From contig OY755252.1 of NCBI GenBank assembly GCA_963576725.1, forward strand, positions 45,733,552-45,797,551: a stretch of 64,000 bases of DNA, written 5' to 3'. Positions 33,255 through 44,675 of the stretch are shown in pieces (position 1 is the stretch's first letter; each line of letters starts with the position of its first letter). The notes beneath the pieces were generated by a model. The model worked only from the letters and a program-made list of their open reading frames with translations. It did not search any database and was not told the origin of the DNA. The position numbers and the translations under genes were made by a program. The DNA comes from Azorinus chamasolen. Lineage: Eukaryota > Mollusca > Bivalvia > Cardiida > Solecurtidae.

Positions 33255-34754
33255 TGTCAGGATGCTAGGTGATGCCCCAATGACAAGACCCAGCTTCAGA
33301 CCTTTTTAAATATTTCGGGCGTTCCGTGAGGTGACAATGTCTTGAGCCAAACACAGCACAAGGTTTAAAACTATAAAATTGATGTGGCTGGGCTATGCTA
33401 GCCGGTGATGAATATATGGTGTTCTGAGGCTACTTTGCCTGAGACGAACACTATGAAAACATGAAATTATATACAAAAACCTATGTTATGGTGATCAACT
33501 CAGCTTTGGGGCCAACAATTAAACAATAAACTATAACTGTGAACAACTACTACAGCCCAAAGCCAGCGAGACGGCTGGTCGATGCCTCAACTTCAAAATG
33601 GTGCTTGGAACACAATCCTCAAGCTATGTCATGAAACTGTATAAATGTGAGCTATATAACCCTAGACTATGCGAGTTCAGACCCTAAGCATCAAACCCTG
33701 TTGAAACCTGTGGTTTGAAACTATCTCAACACTGTGATTTCAAACCTACGTATCAGACCCTATGTCTCAAAGCATGTATGTAACCCTACGCTCTGAAACG
33801 TATCTTGAGCAGTGTATGTAACCTGCTTCAAGAAGCTTATAAAACTAACGCTTTGAAGCCTGCCTGCAGTATGTTCCAAGCCCGGCTCGAAAACACTGCC
33901 TCAAAAAGACGGCTTCAAAAAGACAGCTTCAAAAAGACAGCCTCAAAAAGACGCTTCAAAAAGACAGCCTCAAAAAGACGGCTTCAAAATGACAGCCTCA
34001 AAAAGACGGCCTCAGGCAGACGGTTCAGCAACGCTCGGAACCCTGAGCACGGTCTTCAGCAAACCTGCTTCAAACCGAATATAACCCCAGGCTATATCAG
34101 TCTGAGCAACACCATCTCAATGCCTCAGCTACTCTGAGACTCCTATGAAATAGCAGTATAATATTATTAAAAGCTGGTTGGACTGTCTAAACGTGCAATT
34201 TTCATGCCCAAAGAGAGAACTCAGAGGACAGTTACTTAGCCCATTCAAGGAACAGGTAACTGCACAATTACGTAGCCCAAGCAGACAATATATCGCCAGT
34301 CTTTAACCTTAATGAGTACAATGCTCTATCAGTCAAAAACCAACGATATAGCTTCTATACATAAGTATATAAAGCCGTCACTGAAAGTTCTATGAATATT
34401 CAGTGCCCTGATCACAAAATAACCAGCAGTGATCGTTGAATAAGCTTGCGCCAGTCTCAGCACTTGTATACAGCTTCCATTAGTTTGAGGTACTTCAGAA
34501 AACTAGCATATAAACATTTTATTCATATTAATTATTTCGATTGACCAACCGCCTCAATCATTTGAATATATACACATTACTAATTTTTATAAGGTATAAA
34601 ACAAACAAAATGAAGTTTAAAAGTGAACTTACTTTTATAAACAACAAATTAATGAAATCTAACTAACAATTAAAAAGGGAGATAATCCTGTATATACAAA
34701 ACTACAGTTAACTCAAATCGCTTATATAACGATATACTACAGGTTTTCTTGACA
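33255..34754 (-). repeat. 3' LTR of the Gmr1-like element
   Basis: 1500 bp, matching 39338-40844 with about a dozen substitutions and two small indels (TATACC missing at 33491; one T missing near 34291). It contains an internal array of CTTCAAAAAGACAG-like repeats (33898-34020). Confidence 0.95.
33898..34020. repeat. Short-period array inside the LTR
   Basis: About seven units of (G/C)CTTCAAAAAGAC(A/G)G or CCTCAAAAAGACGG, 12-17 bp each. The same array is in the other LTR at 39988-40106. A longer-period GAAAC / CAAACC theme precedes it (33690-33800). Confidence 0.8.
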
Positions 34755-34767
34755 ACAGCCCCCTTCT
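34755..34767 (-). other. Polypurine tract of the Gmr1-like element
   Basis: On the - strand GAGAAGGGGGCTG lies directly against the TGTCAAG start of the 3' LTR, where plus-strand synthesis would be primed. Confidence 0.75.
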
Positions 34768-34815
34768 CAAGAAAACGCTCTACTGTTTTCAACTAATACA
34801 AGAAAATCTGTTACT

Positions 34816-36405
34816 CTATTGACGGCTCAGGTAGTCAGCACATACATTGTCTGAGCCCTTGATTACTTGAACCTTGAATTGATAATTTTGTAGGAACAGA
34901 GCCCATCTCATGATCCTACCACTCTCTATCTTGCATTTCTGTATGTATGATAATGGTGCATGATCTGTCTGAAGTATGAACTCCGCACCATACAGGTACT
35001 TCTGAAATTTTCTAATGCCGAAAATGATGGCTAGGCACTCACGCTCTATGACGGAGTAGTTCTTCTCCCTCTGTAGCAGCTTTTGGCTAGCATATGCTAT
35101 GGGGAACAAGCCATCTTCAAACTCTTGCATCAAGGCTGCTCCAACTCCACTGTCTGAGGCATCTGTTTGTAAAACAAAGGGCCTCTGGAAGTCTGGTAGC
35201 CTGAGGATGGGTGAGCGAGTTAACATGTCCTTGAGCGTATTGAACGCCTGCTCATATTCATCTATCCAAACAACTGTGTTCGGCTTTCCTTTCTTCGTCA
35301 GGTCTGTGAGCGGAGACGCAACGTCGGCGAATGCTGGGATAAACTTCCTATAGTATCCCGCCAAACCGAAGAATGCTCGTACTTGCCTTTTGGTATTGGG
35401 TCTATCTGCATTCTTGATCTTATGAAGCTTTTCTTGCTCCATCTGCAGCATACCTGTGCCAACTACATGTCCTGTGAATGAAATGTTTTCATATCCAATC
35501 ATGCATTTGGATGGTCTTATGGTCAAGCCGGCGTCTCGCACCCTTGTAAAAACTTCTCTCAACATTCTGAGATGTGGTACCCAGGACTGGGTATGGCCCA
35601 TGATATCATCGACATAGTTGTCGGCATCACTGCAACCATGCAACAGTTTGCGCATCATCCTGTTGAACGTGCTCCCCGAGTTTACCATGCCAAAAGGCAT
35701 CTTCTTGAACTGGTAACTTCCATCTGGGGTTGTGAAAGCCGTCAGATGCTTTGACTTATCTTCAACAGGTATCTGCCAGTAACCCTTGCTCAATCCAATC
35801 TTAGTGAAGAATTTATCTTCCTGCAAGCTTGACATGATGTCTTCAGGTTTACCCATAGGTTCTGTGTCAAACTTTGTAACCATGTTGAGCCTTCTGAAAT
35901 CAATACAGAACCTATTTGTGCCGTCTTTCTTTTTCACCAACACAATTGGTGAGTTGTAATCTGATTGTGCTGGCTCTATCACTCCAGCATCAAGCATGTT
36001 CTGAACCTCATCAGAAACTTCCTTTCTCTTCGCATATGGTATGGGGTATGGTCGAACCCTAACCGGTGTCTTGCTGGTGAGCTCTATCTTATGCTCCTCC
36101 AGCTCAGTTGTTCCAGGCTTCTCTGTAAAAATGTTCTGGAATTCTTCAAGCAACCTGAGCACATCGTGCCGTTGCTCAGGTGTCAAGCTTTCTGACACCA
36201 TGACATCTTTGTATGTCTCAGAACTGGTCAAGCCTGCCAGCTCTATCAAACTTTCATCATCCACAACCCCATCATCTTCACTGTATTCAGCCTCTATGAT
36301 TGCCATGCATGAAACAACATCCTCGAGCTCCCTCTCCTCATACTTCTTCAGAAGGTTGATGTGGTATGTGCCAACCCTGTCACCAACCTGGACCTTGTAG
36401 TCCAT
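34816..36405 (-). pseudogene. Gmr1-like reverse transcriptase and RNase H
   Basis: The 529-residue frame starts in the C-terminal part of integrase (residues 1-30), then carries RT: RFCIDFRRLNMVTKF (about 168-182), motif A FTKIGLSKGYWQIPV (about 200-214), MPFGMVNSGSTFNRMM and YVDDIMGH (about 265-272). RNase H follows with LQTDASDSGVGAAL (about 412-425), VIERECLAI and LQTDHAPLSYI. The motif A position that carries a catalytic Asp in RTs is Gly here (codon GGA near 35793), so polymerase activity should be lost although the YVDD pair is intact. It ends DYLSRQ at a normal place, about 50 bp before the polypurine tract. Confidence 0.9.
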
Positions 36406-36418
36406 CCTGTTAACTACA

Positions 36419-37183
36419 TCAACAACTTCGAACGGCCCCTTCCACTGCAGTCAGTTTGTTGTGCGAGGTAGGCAACAACAGCAGAACTTTGTCTCCTTTC
36501 ACAAGCTTTCTGTTTCTGGCTGACTTGTCGTAGTGGTGCTTGTACATGCCCTGGGCATCGTTCAAACTTTCACGAGCTATCTTGCAAGTGTCCTCGAGTC
36601 TGTGTCTCAGGTCAAGCACATATTGGTATGTGGTCATGACTTCTGGCGTTTCTCTCTCAGTCCAGAGTTCCTTCAGCACTTGCATGGGACCTCGAACAGT
36701 GCGACCATACATGAGCTCAAACGGTGAGAAACCCGTTGAAGCTTGTGGGACCTCTCTGTAGGCGAACAGCACAGCAGATAAATATCTGTCCCAATCCTTC
36801 GGTCGCTCATGGCACATCTTCTTGAGCATGCTCTTCAAAATGGCATTCATCCGCTCACACCACCCATTACACTTTGGGTTGTATGGGGTAGTAAATAGTT
36901 GTTTCAGAGATATCAGCCGACAAACCTCCCTCATCAACTCTGAGGTGAACTGACTTCCTTTGTCACTGAGTATCTCAGATGGGAAACCAACTCTTGAAAA
37001 TACATCGAGCAGTGCTTCGGCCACCCGCTCTGTCTCGATCTTGGGCAAAGCCACAGCCACGGGGTACTTTGTAGCATAATCAACTACAGTGAGTATGTAT
37101 CTATTCCCTTTCTCAGATACAGGCGTTACGGGACCAATAAGATCAACGGCAACCCGATGAAATGGTGTATCCATAATTGGCAT
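36419..37183 (-). pseudogene. Gmr1-like integrase catalytic core
   Basis: HRVAVDLIGPV (first Asp, about residues 8-18), ILSDKGSQFTSEL (second Asp, about 94-106) and NPKCNGWCERMNAILK (catalytic Glu, about 127-142) give a complete DDE set. The frame is in phase with the zinc-binding region upstream but separated from it by TAG 37184-37186. It leaves frame near 36440, just before the GPF-type C-terminal motif, which is read in the next frame that leads into RT. The protein would insert the cDNA. Its place upstream of RT is the key feature of this element. Confidence 0.9.
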
Positions 37184-38923
37184 CTATCCCATAGGTACCT
37201 TTGAGACTCTTCCCTTTGGTACTGTCTTCTGACAAATATCGCATGAGCGACAAAACCTTGTCACATCACTGGTTACCCCAGGCCAGTGAAAGCTGGTTGT
37301 AATCCTATCAACCGTCTTCTTGGCGGAGAGGTGTCCACCAACAATTGATTCGTGTGCCAGGCTCATCACACGTCTTCTAAGCTTTGTTGGGACAACTACT
37401 TGTTTCCATTCAGTTGAACCAGAGCCCTTGCTCTCTGTGAACAACCTATACAGAACATCCTTCTGTACCTCATATCTATAGCTGTTCCCACCCCTTGTGG
37501 TCAGCGTACTCTTGTCTCGGGCATAAGACCACAACTTTTGCAAAGATGTGTCTTCAGTCTGAGCCTTCCTGAGTTCATCAATAGTAACCTCATCCCCAGG
37601 AGAGTTTGGAACACTTAATGTCTTGAGAGGTCTCTCTTCCTTCTTGGTCTGAGCTCGTGTCATGACAGCTGCCGAAACTATAGCTTCGGGGTTCTGTGCT
37701 TCATGACCCATGGTTTCGAACCATTCCAGGTTTGGGGTGTTTGAAACTCCAGGTATATTCCCCAACACCAGATCACATATGAGTGAGCTCAACACCATGG
37801 CTTCAACATTGCCAGTGTAATATGGTGTATCAACCTGAACCAATGCTGCTGGTACTATCTTGCCCCCGCCATCGATAGTTATCATAATATATCTCTTGTC
37901 TAGCATCTGGTCGTCTCGCACCAGGTTCTTTCGTATAGCCGCCAACTCACAGCCAGTATCTCTCAAAACCTTGACTGCTCGACCATCAACTAACCCTGGT
38001 TGCAAATTCAAATTTCTCTCGCCTTCAAGCGATTCAACGGTACAGCCACCTGCTATGATCGGCACAGACTGTCCGTTAGCTAAGCATAGCTCTTCATCTC
38101 TGATACATTCTTGTATGTGACTTTGGTTGCATGAGACAGACATACACAGAGCAGATATTTTCTGCTTGTCTGGAGACTGGTGTTGACTCTGATAACGCCT
38201 ATGCTTGAAATATTTGTTGTATGTCTGAGCACCATGCTGCTGCTGTCCAGAGTCTTCATAACACATTGCTCCAGCACTTACTTTCTTCGGGCCATTCTGG
38301 CGACAGTCTCTGGCGAAATGTCCCTCTTTCCTGCATATGAAACAAACCTTTTTCTGAGGTTCAGACCGCGGTGCTTGGCTAGCTCTGAGGTTAGTATTTG
38401 GCCTTTGATGTTGCCTGTTTGATGATGAGTTGAGCTTGGCATGCTTGTTCGAGCATATGGAGCCACCATGAGCCTCTATATATTGCTCAGCTAGCTTCGT
38501 CACATCATCAACCGACTTCGGGACTCTCTCCTTCAAGAACAAAGGAAGTTCGGGCGAACAGGTTTGTATAAACTGCTCTCGAACCACCAAGTCCATCAAA
38601 CCTTCATACGATTTCTCAACCTCAGCCATCTCTGTCCATCTACTAAAGTATCTTATCAACCTAGCCATAAACTGAAAAACAGTCTCTCCATGCTCGGGTC
38701 GACTTTCTCTAAACTTCTGCCTGAAACCTTCTTCTGTCAGCTGATATCGTCCGAGCACAGCCTTTTTCAGAGCCTTGTAATCATGAGCATGTTCTGGAGG
38801 CATGCTGGTATATACCTCAAAACCCTTGCCTGTCAAAAGTGAGCTCAAACTAACTGCCCATGTCTTCTCTTCCCAGCCCTGACTCTGAGCAAAGCGCTCG
38901 AACCGTTCTATATATGAGTCCAT
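37184..38923 (-). pseudogene. Gmr1-like gag (CCHC), protease and integrase zinc domain
   Basis: Residues 1-190 are gag capsid-like (WEEKTWAVSLSSLLTGKG, RYQLTEEGFRQKFRE). CFICRKEGHFARDC (38303-38344) is the nucleocapsid knuckle. The protease centre is LRDTGCELAAIR (about residues 318-329) with a downstream ICDLVLGNIPG. After a linker comes the integrase H2C2 finger: LAHESIVGGHLSAKKTV ... FCRSCDICQKT (about 535-573). Gag, protease and the integrase start share one frame with no frameshift between them. The frame starts after TAG 38936-38938, which splits gag, and ends at a second TAG at 37184-37186. Confidence 0.88.
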
Positions 38924-38935
38924 ATCATCTTTCTG

Positions 38936-39265
38936 CTAATCAAACTTCGCCAATTTTGGTCTGGGAGCCTTACTGCTTGTTTCTGAGGTAGGCCCCCTCA
39001 TGCCTGTCTCAGCCTTTAACTTGACCAGCGCGATCTCGCGTTCCTGTTCTTCACGCTTCATATGGGCTTTTCTCTCAAACTGATCATGCTCACGATTCTG
39101 CCGCTCATCTTCACGTTTCTGTCGCTCATCTTCTCGTCTCGACATACGCTCTTCCCTATCTAAATATTCTTTCTCTTTCTTCTCAGCATAGTCCCTGAGG
39201 TCTTGCCCAGCCAACCCTAAACGCACACCAGCCGAAATCAATTTATCTATGTCCATGATCACCAA
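38936..39265 (-). pseudogene. Gmr1-like gag N-terminal coiled coil
   Basis: The 109 codons begin at an ATG 52 bases inside the primer-binding site. They encode a highly charged helix (LDREERMSRREDERQKREDE, about residues 35-54) and end ...PKLAKFD at TAG 38936-38938, after which homologous sequence continues in the same frame (QKDDMDSYIERF). I read this as one gag gene interrupted by a nonsense codon. UAG followed by CAG resembles some read-through contexts, but nothing else supports recoding. Confidence 0.75.
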
Positions 39266-39316
39266 ACTAATGCTTCAACCCTATGTAGCTTCAGCTATAA
39301 AAACATTCTGAGAACT

Positions 39317-39334
39317 ATCCTGGACGAGCCCCCA
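39317..39334 (-). promoter_or_regulatory. Primer-binding site for tRNA-Pro
   Basis: On the - strand TGGGGGCTCGTCCAGGAT begins three bases after the 5' LTR end. It matches the well-known tRNA-Pro primer site of gammaretroviruses at 17 of 18 positions. Confidence 0.8.
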
Positions 39335-39337
39335 AAT

Positions 39338-40844
39338 TGTCAGGATGCTAGGTGGTGCCCCAATGACAAGACCCAGCTTCAGACCTTTTTAAATATTTCG
39401 GGCGTTCCGTGAGGTGACAATGTCTTGAGCCAAACACAGCACAAGGTTTAAAACTATAAAATTGATGTGGCTGGGCTATGCTAGCCGGTGATGAATATAT
39501 GGTGTTCTGAGGCTACTTTGCCTGAGACGAACACTATGAAAACATGAAATTATATACAAAAACCTATGTTATGGTGATCAACTATACCTCAGCTTTGGGG
39601 CCAACAATTAAACAATAAACTATAACTGTGAACAACTACTACAGCCCAAAGCCAGCGAGACGGCTGGTCGATGCCTCAACTTCAAAATGGTGCTTGGAAC
39701 ACAATCCTCAAGCTATGTCATGAAACTGTATAAATGTGAGCTATATAACCCTAGACTATGCGAGTTCAGACCCTAAGCATCAAACCCTGTTGAAACCTGT
39801 GGTTTGAAACTATCTCAACACTGTGATTTCAAACCTACGTATCAGACCCTATGTCTCAAAGCATGTATGTAACCCTACGCTCTGAAACGTATCTTGAGCA
39901 GTGTATGAAACCTGCTTCAAGAAGCTTATAAAACTAACGCTTTGAAGCCTGCCTGCAGTATGTTCCAAGCCCGGCTCGAAAACACTGCCTCAAAAAGACG
40001 GCTTCAAAAAGACAGCTTCAAAAAGACAGCCTCAAAAAGACGCTTCAAAACGACAGCCTCAAAAAGACGGCTTCAAAATGACAGCCTAAAAAAGATGGCC
40101 TCAGGCAGACGGTTCAGCAACGCTCGGAACCCTGAGCACGGTCTTCAGCAAACCTGCTTCAAACCGAATATAACCCCAGGCTATATCAGTCTGAGCAACA
40201 CCATCTCAATGCCTCAGCTACTCTGAGACCCCTATGAAATAGCAGTATAATATTATTAAAAGCTGGTTGGACTGTCTAAACGTGCAATTTTCATGCCCAA
40301 AGAGAGAACTCAGAGGACAGTTACTTAGCCCATTCAAGGAACAGGTAACTGCACAATTACGTAGCCCAAGCAGACAATATATTCGCCAGTCTTTAACCTT
40401 AATGAGTACAATACTCTATCAGTCAAAAACCAACGATATAGCTTCTATACATAAGTATATAAAGCCGTCACTGAAAGTTCTATGAATATTCAGTGCCCTG
40501 ATCACAAAATAACCAGCAGTGATCGTTGAATAAGCTTGCGCCAGTCTCAGCACTTGTATACAGCTTCCATTAGTTTGAGGTACTTCAGAAAACTAGCATA
40601 TAAACATTTTATTCATATTAATTATTTCGATTGACCAACCGCCTCAATCATTTGGATATATACACAGTACTAATTTTTATAAGGTATAAAACAAACAAAA
40701 TGAAGTTTAAAAGTGAACTTACTTTTATAAACAACAAATTAATGAAATCTAACTAACAATTAAAAAGGGAGATAATCCTGTATATACAAAACTACAGTTA
40801 ACTCAAATCGCTTACCTAGCGATATACTACAGGTTTTCTTGACA
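39338..40844 (-). repeat. 5' LTR of the Gmr1-like element
   Basis: 1507 bp, nearly identical to 33255-34754. On the - strand it lies upstream of gag and would carry the promoter. Confidence 0.95.
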
Positions 40845-41930
40845 AATACATCACCATAAAATCCAATATAGGAAATGGCGTGTCGCAGGAGCGCCATTAT
40901 ATTGCACTTATGCTTGCCAGTAAGTACAAAGACGCAAGGCAAACAAACGTAAGGGTGACAAAGAGAGTACCGCATTGGAACGGTGAGTGGTGATTTTTCC
41001 ACTGGGGTTTAAACCGGTTTACTGACGTCCTAACCTCGCACTTAACCCAAAGTCACCCTAGCTTCACAAATGGTGTAATTAAAGGTATGTCTGCCGGACG
41101 TTCCCAACATACGCATGTAGTAGACGCTAAACACATAACAATATGTAAAACATAGCATAGCTATGAAAAATCCGTGGAATATATACTAAATGAACTTTCT
41201 GAATTAATGGCAACTGCATAGAAGTCGTTAAGGGCATGACAGAAAAAGGTAGTACATGGGTCTTGTAAGCTCATCCCATTTCTGAGTTTAAGGGTAAATA
41301 TTCTGAAGGGAGGTGATACCCGAGAGCAAAATTACAACACAAAGAGAGAACATTGCAGACTCGGTTTTATTGAGTCTGTTCATGAACAGTAATTGGAAGT
41401 GCAACTCTGCTCACGCCAAGCGGTTTTCAATTTAAGCCATTTATAGAGTACTACCCTCGCCTGTCATCGCCCAAGTGAAGAGGGGCGCGGCGCTACCGAC
41501 TTTAAAGGGGTCAACACTTACAATTGCAGTGCGTTGCAATATAATAGGGTCATAAACTTTCTTCCTAAAGGTTTTAATGTGTTTTATGAACACATTATGA
41601 AAATAGATAATACCCCGAATTTTCCTAAGCGTGTATATAACATCTAAATAAAATTCTGGATGAGAAATGTTTTGTTGCAGTAACATCGGTAGATTGATAT
41701 TATATTGACTAAAGAGAGTTTAATTTCGGTAATACAATTTAGAAAATGTTTTCCGAAGTTTGTGATATCTGTAAGCTTACTTACGAAGTTTATCAGTTAT
41801 AACTAAATTACGACAGTTAAGATCCTCTAGCAAAGAACAGGCTCGGGCAAACCGAATAAGTTGAGAAATATGAACTCCATAGGATGTAGAACGGGACACG
41901 TCACCAACTAGAAAATTATATGTAACATAT
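40845..41930 (-). mobile_element. Naiad-type copies, head to tail, split by a hairpin-rich repeat
   Basis: On the - strand 41930-41441 is the RT C-terminal region (SQLIRFARAC-like, GVIYT/LRKIRGIIYFHNVFIKHI in the frame 41686-41441). 41440-41311 is hairpin-rich repeat E, and 41310-40928 is the 3' UTR, including AGTGG/CCACT and CCGTTCCAATGCGG. At about 40927 the tail is joined inside its UTR to an internal RT segment of another copy (GKHKCNIMALLRHAI), which continues across the Gmr1-like insertion at 33254. This subfamily is close to the 49563 copy. Confidence 0.8.
41311..41440 (-). repeat. Hairpin-rich repeat, copy E (truncated), inside a Naiad copy
   Basis: This runs from AATATTCTGAAGGGAGGTGA through GCAGACTCGG...GAGTCTG to TTCAATTTAAG. 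The distal third of the unit is missing. Confidence 0.75.
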
Positions 41931-41937
41931 TTAAACG

Positions 41938-42110
41938 GCGGTACTTCCATCTTCCCCGTATTGTTTGTTTGTTTTGTCTGTGCGTCTCTTTAATTTGGTA
42001 GTTATGTACATTTGCGGTTTTTTCCTGTGTTGCTGTTCGGGCGGCTGTTTGTTTTGTATGTGGTGTTTCCTGCATGACTCATAATTGTATCATGCTAGCT
42101 GTTCCTATGA
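41938..42110 (+). mobile_element. Naiad-type 3' tail, ~170 bp
   Basis: This starts GGCGGTACTTCCATCTTCCC and ends near ACTCATAATTGTA. It lies head to head with the - strand copy on its left. Confidence 0.75.
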
Positions 42111-42261
42111 GAGTTTCTGATCTAAAATGATTTAAAATCACCTCACTTCAGAATATTTAATCGGTTTGGTTATCATTGTTTTAATGTATATATTGATAAG
42201 GAAAACAATCTAGAAACAGGTACATTCATTTTCATACATGTTATCTGTTTACTAATTCCAT

Positions 42262-42775
42262 CAAGAAAGGTTTAGTACTCTATGAAGGCGACCTCTTAAA
42301 TCCAGAAACGGAAGGAGAACGTCGGATATCTGTACTATTTCGTTTTTGTCGTACCCTTTGTTACCTTTCTACAGTTACTCTGTGTGCAGCTCAATCATTG
42401 AGCACACTAGCGATAGGTGGATACATGTTCACTTAAATGTTTTCGTTATACATGCACTTTACCACTGTATTTGCCATCGCGGTTGTTGTAGATTAGTCGG
42501 AGAGGGGATACGTTTATTTACACTGTTTGTCTTTTAGGGTAGTGATGGAATAAGTCTGAGGTTAGGCGCCCATAAACCGGTTTAACTCCCCAGTGATTTT
42601 GTCTCTGATCGTTCCAAGGCGGTACTTCCATCTTCCCTCTATTGTATGTTTGTTTTGTCTTTGTGCGTCTCTTAATGTTTTTATAGTTATGTACATTTGC
42701 TGTTTCCGTGTGTTGCTGTTCGGGCGGCTGTTTGTTCTGTATATGGTGTTTCCTGCATGACTCAGTTAGTACTTT
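42262..42775 (+). mobile_element. Naiad-type 3' tail, ~510 bp
   Basis: This starts AAGAAAGGTTTAGTACTCTA, just past the RT stop, and contains the whole 3' UTR to TTAGTACTTTT. The hairpin block is slightly decayed (CAGTGATTTTGTCTCTG). Confidence 0.8.
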
Positions 42776-42859
42776 TGTTGTAGTGAGGTAGTACCAGAGT
42801 TACACTAGATAGTGACCATTCTCATTCATCGATATGTTGACTACAGTAACAAGACCCCC

Positions 42860-43085
42860 GGACTTTTTGTTTTCCGCGGTCCATCGCAATTTTATCCAAC
42901 GCGGACAAGGTATTTTTGTCCGCGCTGATATGCGGTCTTCCGCAATCCATGGCGTGGTGTGATGGGTCCGCGATGGTGTTTCACCGGGGCCACTCGTCGC
43001 CGGGCGCGATCGGTATCACCGCAGGTCGCGATGGTATCATCGTGGACCACGATGTACCACTGCAGATCGCGCTGGTCCTTACCTG
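42860..43085. repeat. GC-rich block with hairpins
   Basis: GCGGACAA...TTGTCCGC (42903-42928) is a clear stem. Variants of CGCGGTCCA / GATCGCG / GGTCCGCGATGG recur about every 30 bp. Base composition differs sharply from the surroundings. Two frames of about 64 and 79 residues in the block look like chance products of the composition. Confidence 0.5.
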
Positions 43086-44675
43086 GATTGATATTTATAT
43101 CCTTGAATAATGTCCACAGCCTTTCTTTCACATTACATGTACATACAAATGTTTACATCCATATTGTGCATAATTGATATGAAATGTTAGATATAAAACA
43201 TTCGAGAAATGGTTCGTTGAGACTAATTTCAAACCGAAACTGTTCTGCATTCGGCAAACACAAATTAATTCATCCATTATTTTCGGCGCGTTTGATTTTA
43301 CAGGAATAAAACCTGGTCGTGAATTGTCTGGTTCTTTTCTCCAAAATACGGGTGCAATATTCTAGTATGTTTTCTGTTTCAATTATGCCTTGATCAAAAC
43401 ATAAGATTTTTTATATAGAAACACGGTACACCCGTTAAACAAAACGCACACACACAATAAGTTACTAAGATGTTGTATCAAGTTTGCATACGTACGTGCA
43501 CATTGTTAGTGCATTCATCTTCATTTCCACTCTACGTCTGAGGCTCCGATTCTAATTCCTAATCGATTTTGTTTTCAGTTTCACATCAGTCTAAATTTTA
43601 TTTATCAGAAATCTACTGGAAACGACCAACAAAATCTATTTAGTGTGTTATGAGAATAGTCCACACTAGTCTTCTTATTATTCCTGTATAGGTCTATATA
43701 GTTATTTTGTTGGCAGGCGAAATAATTGAGGGATTTTATTAACTTAATGCATCTAATATCAATCACCTCGAACTTTCAGCCAGGTGAGTTGTAAAGTTAG
43801 AATTTGTCTCCATTATTGGTCTTGGTTCGGCAGCTTAAAATGTACGTTTTAACTGGTTTCAATTGTCGTTCGAATGATAGTTGTTTTATTAATTACTGTG
43901 TACAAATGTACCTGTGTACATGCTTTGTCTTTCTGCTTGATATACATGTACTGCATATTTAGATGCTGCTCAATCGATTCACTGACATGATGTACATGTA
44001 TCCTATGGATGAAAATAGTTAATCCTTTTTTTCTAAAGACATATATATAGGTGTAAATCAGTTTTGGTTCTGGTTCGATAATGAGATATTGGACGTCTGG
44101 TATGGATCTAAACTGTTGATAATGTCATGGCAACCTGGCAACCGAATTCTGGGAGTGAAGGGGCATACGAATTAAAGTAATCAATGTTATTAAAGAAGAG
44201 TACATGTACGTGATTTATCTTAACCTCAAACCACGGCCCTCGTCCACCCACGTTCTTTCGTTAAACGGATATGTCTAAACGAAAGTGTCGCCTGCTTAAA
44301 ATCCATGACCAATTCCTTATTAGGAAAAAAGGTCACAATGGTCCCATTGTAAGTTGTATTTACTATTAAACACTTCGATGTCAAACTTGAAAACTCTAAT
44401 GTTTGCTAACAATTTGGATCCAAACTGTTTGACACTCGAATTGACCTTAAGTAAAAATTACCATAACAAATTATGAAGAAAAGTAGATGAAACATTTAAG
44501 CAGACAATGCATTACGTCATAATGGCAGTGAATGGGGTTTATAGCATACATTACAACCTCTCCACAACGACCATATGCATAGCAAACACCTCCTTTCAAC
44601 AACACTTCAAATGAATACCAAAAACTAACAATGGAACATCTCCACATCGGTACAAATAAAATGTCGGTTTTAAGG
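43086..44675. other. No recognisable feature (1.6 kb)
   Basis: AT-rich non-coding sequence with only short chance frames. Confidence 0.4.

Larger units (their letters stand above)
33255..40844 (-). mobile_element. Gmr1-like Ty3/gypsy retrotransposon, young
   Basis: Direct LTRs (33255-34754 and 39338-40844), each starting TGTCAGGATG and ending CTTGACA on the + strand, flank gag-protease-integrase-RT-RNase H on the - strand. AATAC is duplicated at 33250-33254 and 40845-40849. A primer site and a polypurine tract lie at the proper places. Integrase precedes RT, the order known for the Gmr1 group of gypsy elements and opposite to ordinary gypsy. LTR identity by eye is about 99%, so the insertion is recent. 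Two in-frame TAG codons, a frameshift and a lost RT catalytic Asp make this copy defective. Confidence 0.9.

Noticed and set aside
33805..34137. Frame with KRRLQKDSFKKTASKRRF repeats in both LTRs
   Set aside because: It is a translation of the short-period LTR array and lies in the LTR, with no other coding evidence.
34816..39265. Reading the element as Ty1/copia because integrase precedes RT
   Set aside because: RT, RNase H and integrase motifs are gypsy-like, and the CCHC, protease and LTR features fit the Gmr1 group.
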